A program made the position numbers and the translations under genes. From NCBI GenBank assembly GCA_965199185.1, contig CBDAQW010000007.1:62001-126000 (forward strand): a stretch of DNA of 64,000 bases. The letters run 5' to 3'. The notes below the pieces were generated by a model. The model was not told the DNA's origin, did not search any database, and saw only the letters and a program-made list of their open reading frames with translations. Origin of the DNA: Endozoicomonas sp965199185. GTDB lineage: Bacteria > Pseudomonadota > Gammaproteobacteria > Pseudomonadales > Endozoicomonadaceae. Shown here piece after piece: positions 44,003-52,263 of the stretch (the first letter of the stretch is position 1; each line of letters begins with the position of its first letter).

Positions 44003-46171
44003 TTAAACCGCTTCAAGATTCGCATAAGCCATCATCAGCCATTTGGAACCTTCAGAATCAAAATTTACCTGAATACGAGCCTGACTACCTTCTCCTTCAT
44101 AATTCAGAACAGTGCCTTCACCAAATACATTATGGTGAACTCGCTGCCCCAGAGATAAACCATGATCAGGAGTTGCCTGTGCCATGCGTGGCGCAACCGG
44201 ACGGGAGATAGTGCCTCCCAGTCGTACTTCTTCCAGCAACTCGGAAGGAATTTCACGAATAAAGCGTGAAGGACGGTTCATGGTTTCGCTACCATATAAA
44301 CGGCGGCTTTCTGCATAGGTAATCCAGAGTTTTTCCATGGCGCGGGTAATGCCTACGTAACAAAGGCGACGCTCTTCTTCCAGATTGCCTTCATCTAAAG
44401 ACATTTTATGAGGGAACAGGCCTTCTTCAACTCCGGCAAGAAAAACATGCCTGAATTCCAGACCTTTGGCTGAGTGCAGCGTCATCATCTGAACACTGTC
44501 CTGGAATTGATCTGCCTGACTTTCACCGGACTCCAATGCAGCCTGAGCCAGAAAGGCATCCAGCGGTGTCATAGTTTCGGTATCTTCATCAAGATCCAGT
44601 TCGTCTATATCAAACTGACGACAGGCGTTGACCATCTCTTCCAGGTTTTCGACTCTCGCCTGACCTTTTTCGCCTTTTTCCTTACCGTGAAATTCAATCA
44701 GGCCGGTCATCTGTATGACATGATCAGACAGTTCACCCAGATCGAGCTCTTCACCGGAGCGGTTAAGCGACTCAATCATTTCCACAAAATCAGTCAGAGA
44801 CTTACCTGCCTTACCTTTCAGAGAACCCGATTTAACCAGATTACAAATTGCCTGCCAGAGCGACACGTCCTGGCTGCGTGCCGCTTCTCTTAATTTCTCA
44901 ACGGTTTTTTCACCAATGCCACGGGTTGGAACATTAATTACCCGCTCAAGAGATGTATCATCATGAGGGTTGCTGACCAGTCGCAAATAGGCCAGTGTAT
45001 TTTTGATTTCCGCGCGCTCAAAGAATCGCTGACCACCATAAATCCGATACGGAATAGCAGCACGAAGCATGGCTTCTTCAAGTACACGGGATTGAGCATT
45101 GGAGCGATAAAGAACGGCTACATCATTGCGAGCAACATTACCATTACCCGTAATATCTTTGATGCGGTCTGTAATAAAGCGAGCTTCATCCATTTCATTG
45201 AAGCCGGAATAGAGTTGGATGGGTTCTCCATCGGCACCATCAGTACGAAGTTCTTTACCAAGGCGGTCTGGGTTGTTGGCAATCACCGCATTTGCCGCTT
45301 TCAGAATCGTGCCGGTAGAGCGATAATTCTGTTCAAGCTTGATGGTGTTGGCGTTAGGGAAGTCGGTCGAAAACTGGCGTATGTTTTCAATACGGGCACC
45401 ACGCCAGCCATAAATCGACTGATCGTCGTCGCCCACCACCATCAGTTTATCCTGCTCACCGGTAATGAGTCGTAACCAGGCGTATTGTACGGCGTTGGTA
45501 TCCTGAAATTCGTCCACCAGAATATAGCGGAACCGTTCCCGATAATGTTGTAACAAATCGGGTCGTTTCAGCAGTGTTTCATGAGCTCTGAGTAGTAACT
45601 CTCCAAAATCAACAACACCTACCTGTTCACAATAGTCGTGGTAACGACGATAAACGTCGACCATCGTGCGTTCAAAAGGGTCATAGCCAGGATCAATGTA
45701 ATCCGGGCGCAAGCCTTCGTCTTTTTTGCTGTTGATAAACCATTGAGCTTGTCGGGGCGGCCACTTCTGTTCATCCAGCTGCATGGCTCGCATGATTCGC
45801 TTGATCACTCTGAGCTGATCATCGCTGTCGAGAATCTGGAAGTTCTCTGGCAGGTTGGCTTCTTTCCAGTGTGCTCTTAATAGTCGATGAGAAAGACCAT
45901 GAAAGGTGCCCACCCACATGCCTCTGGGTGGCACTCCAAGTAACTCTTCAATCCGTGAGCGCATTTCTGCTGCTGCTTTATTGGTGAAGGTCACTGCCAT
46001 CACCGAGAAGGGCGACATGGCTTCTGCCTGCACCAGCCAGGCAATACGATGCACCAACACACGGGTTTTTCCTGAACCGGCACCTGCGAGCACGAGCATG
46101 GAAGACACTGGTGCGGCTACTGCGTTTCGCTGGGCTTCATTGAGAGAGTCGAGTATTGAAGTTACGTCCAT
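44003..46171 (-). CDS. uvrD: DNA helicase II
   Basis: 722 aa from ATG 46171, matching the family start MDVTSILDSLN; an ATG at 46180 is possible. SF1A motifs are in order: Q motif, Walker A LAGAGSGKTRVL, VDEFQDTN, GDDDQSIYGWRGA, QNYRSTGTIL, MTLHSAKGLEF and CYVGITRAM. The C-terminal tudor-like RNA polymerase-interaction region is present. It acts in nucleotide excision and mismatch repair. Confidence 0.96.
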   Translation of the reverse strand: MDVTSILDSLNEAQRNAVAAPVSSMLVLAGAGSGKTRVLVHRIAWLVQAEAMSPFSVMAVTFTNKAAAEMRSRIEELLGVPPRGMWVGTFHGLSHRLLRAHWKEANLPENFQILDSDDQLRVIKRIMRAMQLDEQKWPPRQAQWFINSKKDEGLRPDYIDPGYDPFERTMVDVYRRYHDYCEQVGVVDFGELLLRAHETLLKRPDLLQHYRERFRYILVDEFQDTNAVQYAWLRLITGEQDKLMVVGDDDQSIYGWRGARIENIRQFSTDFPNANTIKLEQNYRSTGTILKAANAVIANNPDRLGKELRTDGADGEPIQLYSGFNEMDEARFITDRIKDITGNGNVARNDVAVLYRSNAQSRVLEEAMLRAAIPYRIYGGQRFFERAEIKNTLAYLRLVSNPHDDTSLERVINVPTRGIGEKTVEKLREAARSQDVSLWQAICNLVKSGSLKGKAGKSLTDFVEMIESLNRSGEELDLGELSDHVIQMTGLIEFHGKEKGEKGQARVENLEEMVNACRQFDIDELDLDEDTETMTPLDAFLAQAALESGESQADQFQDSVQMMTLHSAKGLEFRHVFLAGVEEGLFPHKMSLDEGNLEEERRLCYVGITRAMEKLWITYAESRRLYGSETMNRPSRFIREIPSELLEEVRLGGTISRPVAPRMAQATPDHGLSLGQRVHHNVFGEGTVLNYEGEGSQARIQVNFDSEGSKWLMMAYANLEAV

Positions 46172-46299
46172 AGGAATCATTCAGGTCTGGGATGGCTACA
46201 GTGTAACGAAACTGCAGGTTCCCGGCACAGGGTTTTTACTGCAAAGATCAAGGTGTGTAGTATAACTACAAGAACGCCTTACAAAGAAAAATAAGCATT

Positions 46300-47175
46300 A
46301 TGAATAAAGCTTCAGTCGCCGGTCCACTGGCCGGGATTTCTCAGCAGTACAATCATCTGAGGCGCTCAGAAAAAAAAGTAGCGGATTCTATTCTGGCTGC
46401 ACCTTCGAGCTGTTTAACACTCAATATTAAACAACTGGCCCTGCATGCTAACGTCAGTGAGCCTACCGTTATGCGTTTTTGTAAAGCTATAGGCTGCTCT
46501 GGCTTTCAGGACTTTAAATTGAAGTTGGCTCAAGATATAGGTGCCTCCCGAGAATCACAGTTTGCTGAGTTTGCTGTCGATCAAGAAGATGACTCACAGA
46601 TCATCAAGAAGAAAGTATTTAACGCAACCATTCAAGAGTTACTTACGGTCAGAGATCAGTTAAGTATCTCCAGTCTGCAGCTCGCAGTTGGAGCGTTAAT
46701 GAATGCCAGTCGTGTAGAATTTTTTGGATTTGGTGCATCGGGTGCTGTCGCCAAAGATGCTTATCACAAGTTTATCCGGTTACAGATGAATACTGCTGCC
46801 AGTTCTGATCCCCATATGCAGTTGATCTCTGTATCGACTATGAAAAAAGGCGATGTCGTGGTGGCAATATCCCAGACAGGTCGTTCAAAAGAGCTTATTT
46901 ATAGCGTAAAACAGGCAAAGAAAAATAACGTTACTGTGATTGGTATCTGTCCGGATCATACGGCGCTGGCAGAACAATGCGATTTTCCATTATCGATTGA
47001 AGCCAGCGAAAATACTGAACAGTTTACGCCCCTTACATCCCGGATTGTGCATCTGGTTGTGATTGATGTGCTGGCTACTTGTGTTGCCATGAGTAAAGAG
47101 CCAGCACTTAGTCATCAACTGAAGTCTATTAAAAACGGTTTGAAATCACTAAGGCTGAAAGAGGTGAGAGAGTAA
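46300..47175 (+). CDS. hexR: HexR-like regulator (MurR/RpiR family)
   Basis: 291 aa. The RpiR helix-turn-helix is HANVSEPTVMRFCKAIGCSGFQDFKLKLAQ in outline (NVSEPTVMRFC), followed by a SIS sugar-phosphate domain with EFFGFGASGAVAKDAYHKF and VAISQTGRSKELI. HexR senses 2-keto-3-deoxy-6-phosphogluconate and represses central carbon genes. No Entner-Doudoroff genes adjoin it, so the name is by similarity only. It is divergent from uvrD. Confidence 0.82.
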   Translation: MNKASVAGPLAGISQQYNHLRRSEKKVADSILAAPSSCLTLNIKQLALHANVSEPTVMRFCKAIGCSGFQDFKLKLAQDIGASRESQFAEFAVDQEDDSQIIKKKVFNATIQELLTVRDQLSISSLQLAVGALMNASRVEFFGFGASGAVAKDAYHKFIRLQMNTAASSDPHMQLISVSTMKKGDVVVAISQTGRSKELIYSVKQAKKNNVTVIGICPDHTALAEQCDFPLSIEASENTEQFTPLTSRIVHLVVIDVLATCVAMSKEPALSHQLKSIKNGLKSLRLKEVRE

Positions 47176-47292
47176 TGAGAGGTGTGAGAATTTTCTCACA
47201 GAGTTATCAGAAATATAAGCTTGCAAGTATCTTGATATTTTCTTAAGTTGTCATCAAGCAACCAATAAAAAAACAAAAATGAGGGTGCGACC

Positions 47293-47469
47293 ATGAGTAA
47301 ACATATTCGTAATGAAAAAGAACTTCTCATCGACGAAGAACTTATTCGCCCTGATCTGGAAACGAAAGGCTCAAGACGTACTCTTCAAATTCGCCGGGCT
47401 CTGGAAGACCGGGAAGAAAATAAGCGATTAAGCTCTATTTGCGGTGAGGATTATTGGGACGGCATTTAA
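47293..47469 (+). CDS. 58-aa PA3496-like small protein
   Basis: 58 aa, highly charged and helical: an acidic N-terminus then RRTLQIRRALEDREENKRL and an aromatic C-terminus EDYWDGI. The basic-acidic RRxIExxxExR-type core recalls the PA3496 family of short gammaproteobacterial proteins, but the match is weak. GAGGGTG lies six bases before the ATG, and a strong terminator follows 24 bases after the stop, which supports an independent small gene after hexR. Confidence 0.65.
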   Translation: MSKHIRNEKELLIDEELIRPDLETKGSRRTLQIRRALEDREENKRLSSICGEDYWDGI

Positions 47470-47492
47470 TTTAACCTCATCTGACATCTTAT

Positions 47493-47529
47493 AAAAAACC
47501 GTTACAGTATTGCTGTAACGGTTTTTTTA
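47493..47529 (+). terminator. Intrinsic terminator after the 58-aa gene
   Basis: AAAAACCGTTACAG pairs with CTGTAACGGTTTTT around a TATTG loop, with a seven-T run. Confidence 0.93.
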
Positions 47530-47607
47530 TTGTATTTCTTCTTCTTTTTATTATTTAACCAGCTGATAAATAGCTTTTTTCTCTATTTTAAACTGTTGTG
47601 AATTTTG

Positions 47608-47622
47608 TGTTATATTATAACA
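47608..47622 (+). promoter_or_regulatory. Zur box upstream of znuA
   Basis: TGTTATATTATAACA is a perfect 7-bp palindrome with a one-base centre, matching the core of the gammaproteobacterial Zur operator (GTTATAnTATAAC). It ends 25 bases before the znuA ATG. The site upstream of zur at 62225-62239 is identical at 13 of 15 positions. Confidence 0.85.
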
Positions 47623-47647
47623 TTCTGTTTTAGCCACGCTGATATCA

Positions 47648-48643
47648 ATGAAACAAAACAACAAACTCAAAGCAGGTGTACTTTCGTCACTTTTACTGAT
47701 CAGTAGCTCTTCTGTTTTTGCTGAAGCGCCAAAAGTTTTGGCCAGTATTAAGCCACTGCAGTTAATCTCTCAGGCAATTACCGAGGGTATAACTCACACT
47801 GAAGTTCTATTACCTCCCGGTGCTTCTCCCCACAATCACAGTATGCGACCATCGGATGCCCGCAAATTGCATTCTGCTGATCTGATTTTCTGGGTAGGGC
47901 CAGCTATGGAAACATTTCTTGAGCGAAGCCTGCCATCTCCTGAGAATGCCGCTTCTGTCGCTATGATGGACATTGAAGGCATAACTTTGCTTGCTAATGA
48001 TGAATCAGACCACGATGAACACGAGTATGACGATCATCACAGCCATGAGCGTGAAAGGCATGAGCATGGACGCCATGGTCACGATCATCATCATGGAAAA
48101 TACGACCCCCATATCTGGTTAAGCCCGAAAAACGGCAAAGCCATCGCAAAAGCTATGGCCAACGCTTTAGCAGACATTGATGCGAAGCATGCTGGCCAAT
48201 ATCAGCAAAATCTGACCGCTTTTCTGAAAGATTTGGATAAAACGGACAAACGAAATAAAGCCATTGTGAAGCAGCTGAATGACCAGCCCATGTTTGTTTT
48301 TCACGACGCATACGGCTATTTGCAGGACCAATATCAGCTCAACATTGCCGGACATTTCACATTAAACCCAGAACAACAACCCGGAGCAAAACACCTGACA
48401 GAACTGAGAGATCAGCTCAAGTCATCAGGCAATACTTGTGTTTTCCGTGAACCTCAGTTCCAGCCTGCTTACATTAATCGTATTACCGAAGGGCTGCCGG
48501 TTAAGGTGGGCATTCTTGATCCACTTGGCGGCGAGATAAAGGTGAAAGCAGATGGGTACTCCCTGTTTATCAGCTCCCTTGTGGATAATATCAGCGAGTG
48601 TCTGACATTATCGGCCAAGGTTGATTCCAAGAAGCACCCCTAG
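47648..48643 (+). CDS. znuA: Zinc ABC transporter substrate-binding protein
   Basis: 331 aa with a Sec signal peptide (ending SVFAEA). ZnuA fold: GASPHNHSMRPSDARKL supplies the first zinc histidine, and KYDPHIWLSP and FVFHDAYGYL the next ones. Between them lies a histidine/acid-rich loop (about residues 118-152, HDHHH-type) thought to capture zinc. Periplasmic. The other transporter genes, znuC and znuB, are 14 kb away with zur, but both loci carry Zur boxes. Its 3' end overlaps the opposite-strand gene by 36 bases. Confidence 0.96.
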   Translation: MKQNNKLKAGVLSSLLLISSSSVFAEAPKVLASIKPLQLISQAITEGITHTEVLLPPGASPHNHSMRPSDARKLHSADLIFWVGPAMETFLERSLPSPENAASVAMMDIEGITLLANDESDHDEHEYDDHHSHERERHEHGRHGHDHHHGKYDPHIWLSPKNGKAIAKAMANALADIDAKHAGQYQQNLTAFLKDLDKTDKRNKAIVKQLNDQPMFVFHDAYGYLQDQYQLNIAGHFTLNPEQQPGAKHLTELRDQLKSSGNTCVFREPQFQPAYINRITEGLPVKVGILDPLGGEIKVKADGYSLFISSLVDNISECLTLSAKVDSKKHP

Positions 48644-48880
48644 CAGAAAGCAGATGATAGCGGTCGCTGGCAACAACGTTGTCAGCACCGTTACCCACAT
48701 TTTCAGGCGGGCTTGTTCCAGGCGGGAGTTCCAATGTTCCGCTGTGTATAACTTATCTTCATCCAGTTCAGAAGAGAGCCCGCAGGCAGTACAGCTCACT
48801 TGCCACATGATCGCATCGCCTACTTTCAAGTCTGCATATATGGCTTCTCCACGACAACAGGGGCAGGGTTTTATCAACAT
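48608..48880 (-). CDS. Zinc-ribbon protein with C-terminal membrane helix
   Basis: 90 aa with an excellent AGGAGGAG before the ATG at 48880. The N-terminal half is a four-cysteine ribbon (CPCC, then SCTACGL) followed by AEHWNSR, a layout like the Lar restriction-alleviation family. Unlike Lar, it ends in a hydrophobic helix (VLTTLLPATAIICFLLGVLLG in outline). It should be a small membrane-anchored zinc-ribbon protein. It overlaps the znuA 3' end on the other strand. Confidence 0.78.
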   Translation of the reverse strand: MLIKPCPCCRGEAIYADLKVGDAIMWQVSCTACGLSSELDEDKLYTAEHWNSRLEQARLKMWVTVLTTLLPATAIICFLLGVLLGINLGR

Positions 48881-48974
48881 GACTCCTCCTTGAGTCAGCG
48901 TGATATCTCGTAAATTCAGAGGCTTTTCACTGCTTATTCACAGACTTTAACAGCTTATCCACAAGTTGGTGTGG

Positions 48975-49862
48975 TTATTCCAGAATAATGGTTTTGCCAC
49001 CATCGACAATGACACGATCTTCAATGTGATTACGAAGACCTCTGGCAAGCACATTTTTCTCAACATCCTTACCCAGTCGTACCATATCGTCCGGCAGGTG
49101 ATGGTGGCCAACACGAACCACATCCTGCTCAATAATCGGGCCGGCATCCAGAATTTCTGTCACATAATGACAGGTTGCACCCACCAGTTTTACGCCCCGC
49201 TCATAGGCTTGATGATAAGGCCTGGCCCCCACAAAAGAGGGGAGGAAACTGTGATGAATATTGATCACCCGGTTCTCATAAGTAGTACACAGTTCTGGAG
49301 GCAGAATTTGCATATAACGAGCCAACACCACTGCATCCACCTTGTACTGTTGCAGTAGTCGATTCATCTCTTCAAAGGCAGGGGCTTTATTGTTTTTATC
49401 CACTGGTACATGGTGATAAGGAATACCATGCCATTCAACATAACTGCGCAAATCCTCATGGTTGGAAATGACACAGGGAATATCCATTTTTAAGTCGCCA
49501 CTGCGCCAGCGATAGAGTAAATCTGAAAGACAGTGTGCCTGTTTACTGGCCAGTAGAGCGACTTTCTGAGGTTTGCCAGAATCGGTGATACGCCAGTCCA
49601 TATTGAGCGGCTTTGCCACTTCGGCAAACTGACTGCGAAACTCTTCCAGGCTAAATGGTAAACTATCGGTACGGATTTCATTCCGCATATAAAAACGTCC
49701 CGTTAGCGTGTCAGAATGATGGTTTGCTTCAACAATCCAGCCGCCATGATTGGCGATGAAATTACTGACGCAAGCCACAATGCCGCTGGCATCGGGGCAG
49801 GAAATAAGCAGGCGGAAAGTTCTTGTCATGACGATTTTATCTTTTTGCATTCGGGCAGGCAT
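48975..49862 (-). CDS. purU: Formyltetrahydrofolate deformylase
   Basis: 295 aa. An N-terminal ACT domain (RLLISCPDASGIVACVSNFI in outline) precedes the formyltransferase-like hydrolase domain with VLARYMQILP, INIHHSFLPSFVGARPYHQAYERG in outline (HHSFLPSF), and the catalytic Asp region VTEILDAGPII. It releases formate for PurT and balances one-carbon pools. ATG 49862 has AGG eight bases upstream; later in-frame ATGs at 49850 and 49829 lack one. Confidence 0.95.
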   Translation of the reverse strand: MPARMQKDKIVMTRTFRLLISCPDASGIVACVSNFIANHGGWIVEANHHSDTLTGRFYMRNEIRTDSLPFSLEEFRSQFAEVAKPLNMDWRITDSGKPQKVALLASKQAHCLSDLLYRWRSGDLKMDIPCVISNHEDLRSYVEWHGIPYHHVPVDKNNKAPAFEEMNRLLQQYKVDAVVLARYMQILPPELCTTYENRVINIHHSFLPSFVGARPYHQAYERGVKLVGATCHYVTEILDAGPIIEQDVVRVGHHHLPDDMVRLGKDVEKNVLARGLRNHIEDRVIVDGGKTIILE

Positions 49863-49882
49863 TATAAATACCTGCCGAAAAA

Positions 49883-50224
49883 TTAGAAGATCTCGTCATC
49901 GCCTTCCAATAACAGAGTGGTATCGGAAAGTTCTCGCATAGCCTCACGATAGCGGCGACGGTTGAGCAATTTGCTCTGCACCGGTTCTGGTAATTCGGTA
50001 AAGTGGATGACCTGTTTCTGCATCAACAGATCCAGCAAATCCTCAAGTACCCGAATAAAGTCTGCATCATGAGCCTGCATGACTTTCTCACTGATGTCTG
50101 GATTCTCCTGAAGAAAGGCACGAACGTCTTCATCTTCCAGATTGACTGCTTCCCAGTCATTATTCAGCTGGCGCTCCGATACCGCGATAATGGCTTTTTT
50201 TTCATCCCTGAGTGCGAAAAGCAT
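49883..50224 (-). CDS. Conserved short protein of unknown function
   Basis: 113 aa, acidic, no membrane segment. The core FIRVLEDLLDLLMQKQVIHFTELPEPVQSKLLNRR in outline (VLEDLLDLL, FTELP, KLLNR) matches a short protein family often misnamed tryptophan synthase beta-like in pseudomonad genomes. It is unrelated to TrpB. GAGGGAATT precedes the ATG at 50224. It lies just upstream of purU on the same strand. Confidence 0.8.
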   Translation of the reverse strand: MLFALRDEKKAIIAVSERQLNNDWEAVNLEDEDVRAFLQENPDISEKVMQAHDADFIRVLEDLLDLLMQKQVIHFTELPEPVQSKLLNRRRYREAMRELSDTTLLLEGDDEIF

Positions 50225-50236
50225 AATTCCCTCTTT

Positions 50237-50800
50237 TTATTCTGGCTGGTTGATAGGCAGAGAACTCAGTAAATCAGAAAACAGCTTTCTGGATACGGAG
50301 TAACTATCCTCTCCCGGCAAGCCTTCGCCGCTGCCATTAATAGTCCACAGCTGTTGACTGGTTCGGATATCAACTACTTCCAGATCCACAGCCACTCTTG
50401 CTCGTCCTTCTTTGTCACGACCCCAGTTATTCACCGCGCCTGTAATGGCAAAGCTGATTCCGGACTCGAATGCCCACATTCTGCCTTTTTGCAAGCGGTG
50501 CGCACCGGCCAGATTTTCCGAAGCACTGGTCACCTCTGACTCGGGATACAGGCTTGGCTCTTCCACACCAGCTGAAGGCAGTTGAACCATTAGAATGCGT
50601 TCTAGCTGAATGGTCATTTCATCGGTGGCTTGTGTGTGATTCACAAATGGAAGTACTGCCCATCGGGCAGTGCCAGGGAAACCTTCCTGATATAAGCTCG
50701 ACACCGTGCGGCTTTGACTTTGGCAGGCTGATAGGAGGACTGCAGTTATAACCACAGTCCAGGAACGAATCCATGTTGTCGGTTTTTTATTATTTGTCAT
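50237..50800 (-). CDS. Outer-membrane lipoprotein, CsgG/LpoB-like fold
   Basis: 187 aa with a lipobox LLSACQS at about residue 26; Gln at +2 favours the outer membrane. The following VLPFVNHTQATDEMTIQLERILMVQL pattern in outline (VLPFVNHT) and the late VAVDLEVVDIRTSQQLW resemble the CsgG/LpoB/TolB-N type alpha-beta fold. Function unassigned. It overlaps the start of the upstream Nudix gene's 3' end by 11 bases, so translation is probably coupled. Confidence 0.75.
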   Translation of the reverse strand: MTNNKKPTTWIRSWTVVITAVLLSACQSQSRTVSSLYQEGFPGTARWAVLPFVNHTQATDEMTIQLERILMVQLPSAGVEEPSLYPESEVTSASENLAGAHRLQKGRMWAFESGISFAITGAVNNWGRDKEGRARVAVDLEVVDIRTSQQLWTINGSGEGLPGEDSYSVSRKLFSDLLSSLPINQPE

Positions 50801-51404
50801 ATCCTTGTAACTCGTGGTGATGCAGTTTTAACCACTGCATTGCAATCACTGCGGGTGCATTAGCAATGCGACCATCTACCACCATGTTATAGGCTTCCTG
50901 AAAAGGAATCACGTGAACTTTGATATCTTCCCCTTCTTCATCAAGACCGTGTATTCCACCAAGTTCCTTTGAGTCTACTATTCCGCAGAAAAGCTTCAGT
51001 TTTTCATTGGCTGCACCGGGACTGAGAAAAAAATCGGCCACTGGCCTTAAAACTTTTACATCACAGTTGGCTTCTTCTTTCGCTTCCCTTAAGGCGACGT
51101 CTTCAAGGGATTCTCCTGGCTCACTGATGCCTGCCACCACTTCCAGCAACCAGGGGTCTTCGCCGCTGAGCCAGGGCCCCATACGAAACTGTTCTACTAG
51201 TACGACTGTATCGGCAACAGGATCGTACAGGACAACGCCAACCGAAGGTGGTCGAACAATCGCTTCCCGTGATAGTGGCTGACTCCAGCCACCATTAAAC
51301 AATTTATGCCTGACGGTATACTGAAAGAGTTTGAGAAATCCCTGATACAGGGTTTCTTTATTATCCTGCTGCACATCCTTTTTGCCCAGACCAGAAAGTT
51401 TCAT
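50790..51404 (-). CDS. nudF: Nudix ADP-ribose pyrophosphatase (NudF-like)
   Basis: 204 aa. The Nudix box is visible as GISEPGESLEDVALREAKEEANCDV in outline (EPGESLEDVALREAKEEA), with the upstream EVVAG typical of ADP-ribose hydrolases and PGAANEKLKLFCGIVD after it. It hydrolyses ADP-ribose to AMP and ribose 5-phosphate. It overlaps the NMNAT-like gene by ATGA and the lipoprotein gene by 11 bases, forming a tight three-gene operon. Confidence 0.93.
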   Translation of the reverse strand: MKLSGLGKKDVQQDNKETLYQGFLKLFQYTVRHKLFNGGWSQPLSREAIVRPPSVGVVLYDPVADTVVLVEQFRMGPWLSGEDPWLLEVVAGISEPGESLEDVALREAKEEANCDVKVLRPVADFFLSPGAANEKLKLFCGIVDSKELGGIHGLDEEGEDIKVHVIPFQEAYNMVVDGRIANAPAVIAMQWLKLHHHELQGYDK

Positions 51405-51967
51405 GATGTTCCTTGATACAGTTTGTGCTGATGAATATACGCAGCTATTTCAGGCAACAAATAGTGATCGAGAGTATGCTTACCATCGGCCATCGTGGAA
51501 TTGAGAATAGAGCGTACAGTACTGCTGCGAATATTCAGACGCTCTTTCGCTGTGAATACTGACCAACGCTGTTCTATCTCATCCGCTTTATAAAAGCGAC
51601 GCCATACGACAGGGGCTGCATTATCAGGGCCTCGTATAAAAGACAGTTCGACAGCCCCTTGATATTTCTGCTCCAGAGCCTCCAGTAAATCAAAAGTATA
51701 AACAGGCTTATCCGGTTGCTGCTGTAAAAGTTGAATTTCAATATCGCAGGTGACCAACTCCGTTTCCACCTCTGCATTCTGTGCAAACACTTCAAGCAGA
51801 GCCAGTCGAATGGCAAATGGTCGAGGCTTTTTATTAAAAGCATGTGAAGCGCTGGGCACTAACAGTACTTGATCAAAATGCTCTGCAGCCTGTTGCAGCA
51901 CATCTTGATGACCCAGCGTTGGAGGATCAAAAGCCGAACCAAATACACCGATACGCGGCTTATCCAT
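51401..51967 (-). CDS. NadD/NMNAT-like nucleotidyltransferase
   Basis: 188 aa from ATG 51967; a TTG at 51973 is a poorer choice. The nucleotidyltransferase signature GSAFDPPTLGHQD (TLGH in place of the HxGH) and the C-terminal IRSSTVR motif fit nicotinate/nicotinamide mononucleotide adenylyltransferases. Overlap with the Nudix ADP-ribose gene suggests NAD recycling. It may be a second NMNAT rather than the main NadD, which would normally sit with proA or holA. Confidence 0.82.
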   Translation of the reverse strand: MDKPRIGVFGSAFDPPTLGHQDVLQQAAEHFDQVLLVPSASHAFNKKPRPFAIRLALLEVFAQNAEVETELVTCDIEIQLLQQQPDKPVYTFDLLEALEQKYQGAVELSFIRGPDNAAPVVWRRFYKADEIEQRWSVFTAKERLNIRSSTVRSILNSTMADGKHTLDHYLLPEIAAYIHQHKLYQGTS

Positions 51968-51973
51968 CTTCAA

Positions 51974-52263
51974 TTATCCAGTTCATGATTCAAGAAATTT
52001 AATTGCCCTTTAAAAGGATTCAACCGGGTTTATATCAAGTTGATGCTGACTAATCGCAATAATAGCGACTATTATCCGTCAGAAAACTTGGTTTGTTTAC
52101 TTATAGGGTTCGTTATTTTACTGATATTAATAACCGGGCTGCAGCGTAGCATACATGATCTCAATTGATGCTCATCTATGATGACACAATTAACCAGTTT
52201 TACAGGGTCCGGCATCTTCCTCCTCCTTCCCCCTTGATGCCGGTCCTTTTTTTATTCTCTTTT
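51974..52263. other. Intergenic region with orphan plus-strand terminator
   Basis: 290 bases holding the upstream region of the NMNAT-like gene on the minus strand and a terminator-like hairpin on the plus strand at 52204-52253. A TATGAT hexamer at 52177-52182 could be the minus-10 of a short plus-strand RNA, without a good minus-35. No ORF is convincing. Confidence 0.55.
52204..52253 (+). terminator. Orphan intrinsic terminator, possible sRNA 3' end
   Basis: AGGG-T-CCGGCATC (52204-52216) pairs with GATGCCGG-T-CCTT (52236-52248), a 12-bp stem with one T-T mismatch, then seven T at 52247-52253. The 19-base loop (52217-52235) is entirely pyrimidine, with TCCTCCTCC then CCCCC. No plus-strand gene lies within 3.5 kb upstream and both flanking genes are on the minus strand. 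In the minus direction there is no U-tract. Confidence 0.75.
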
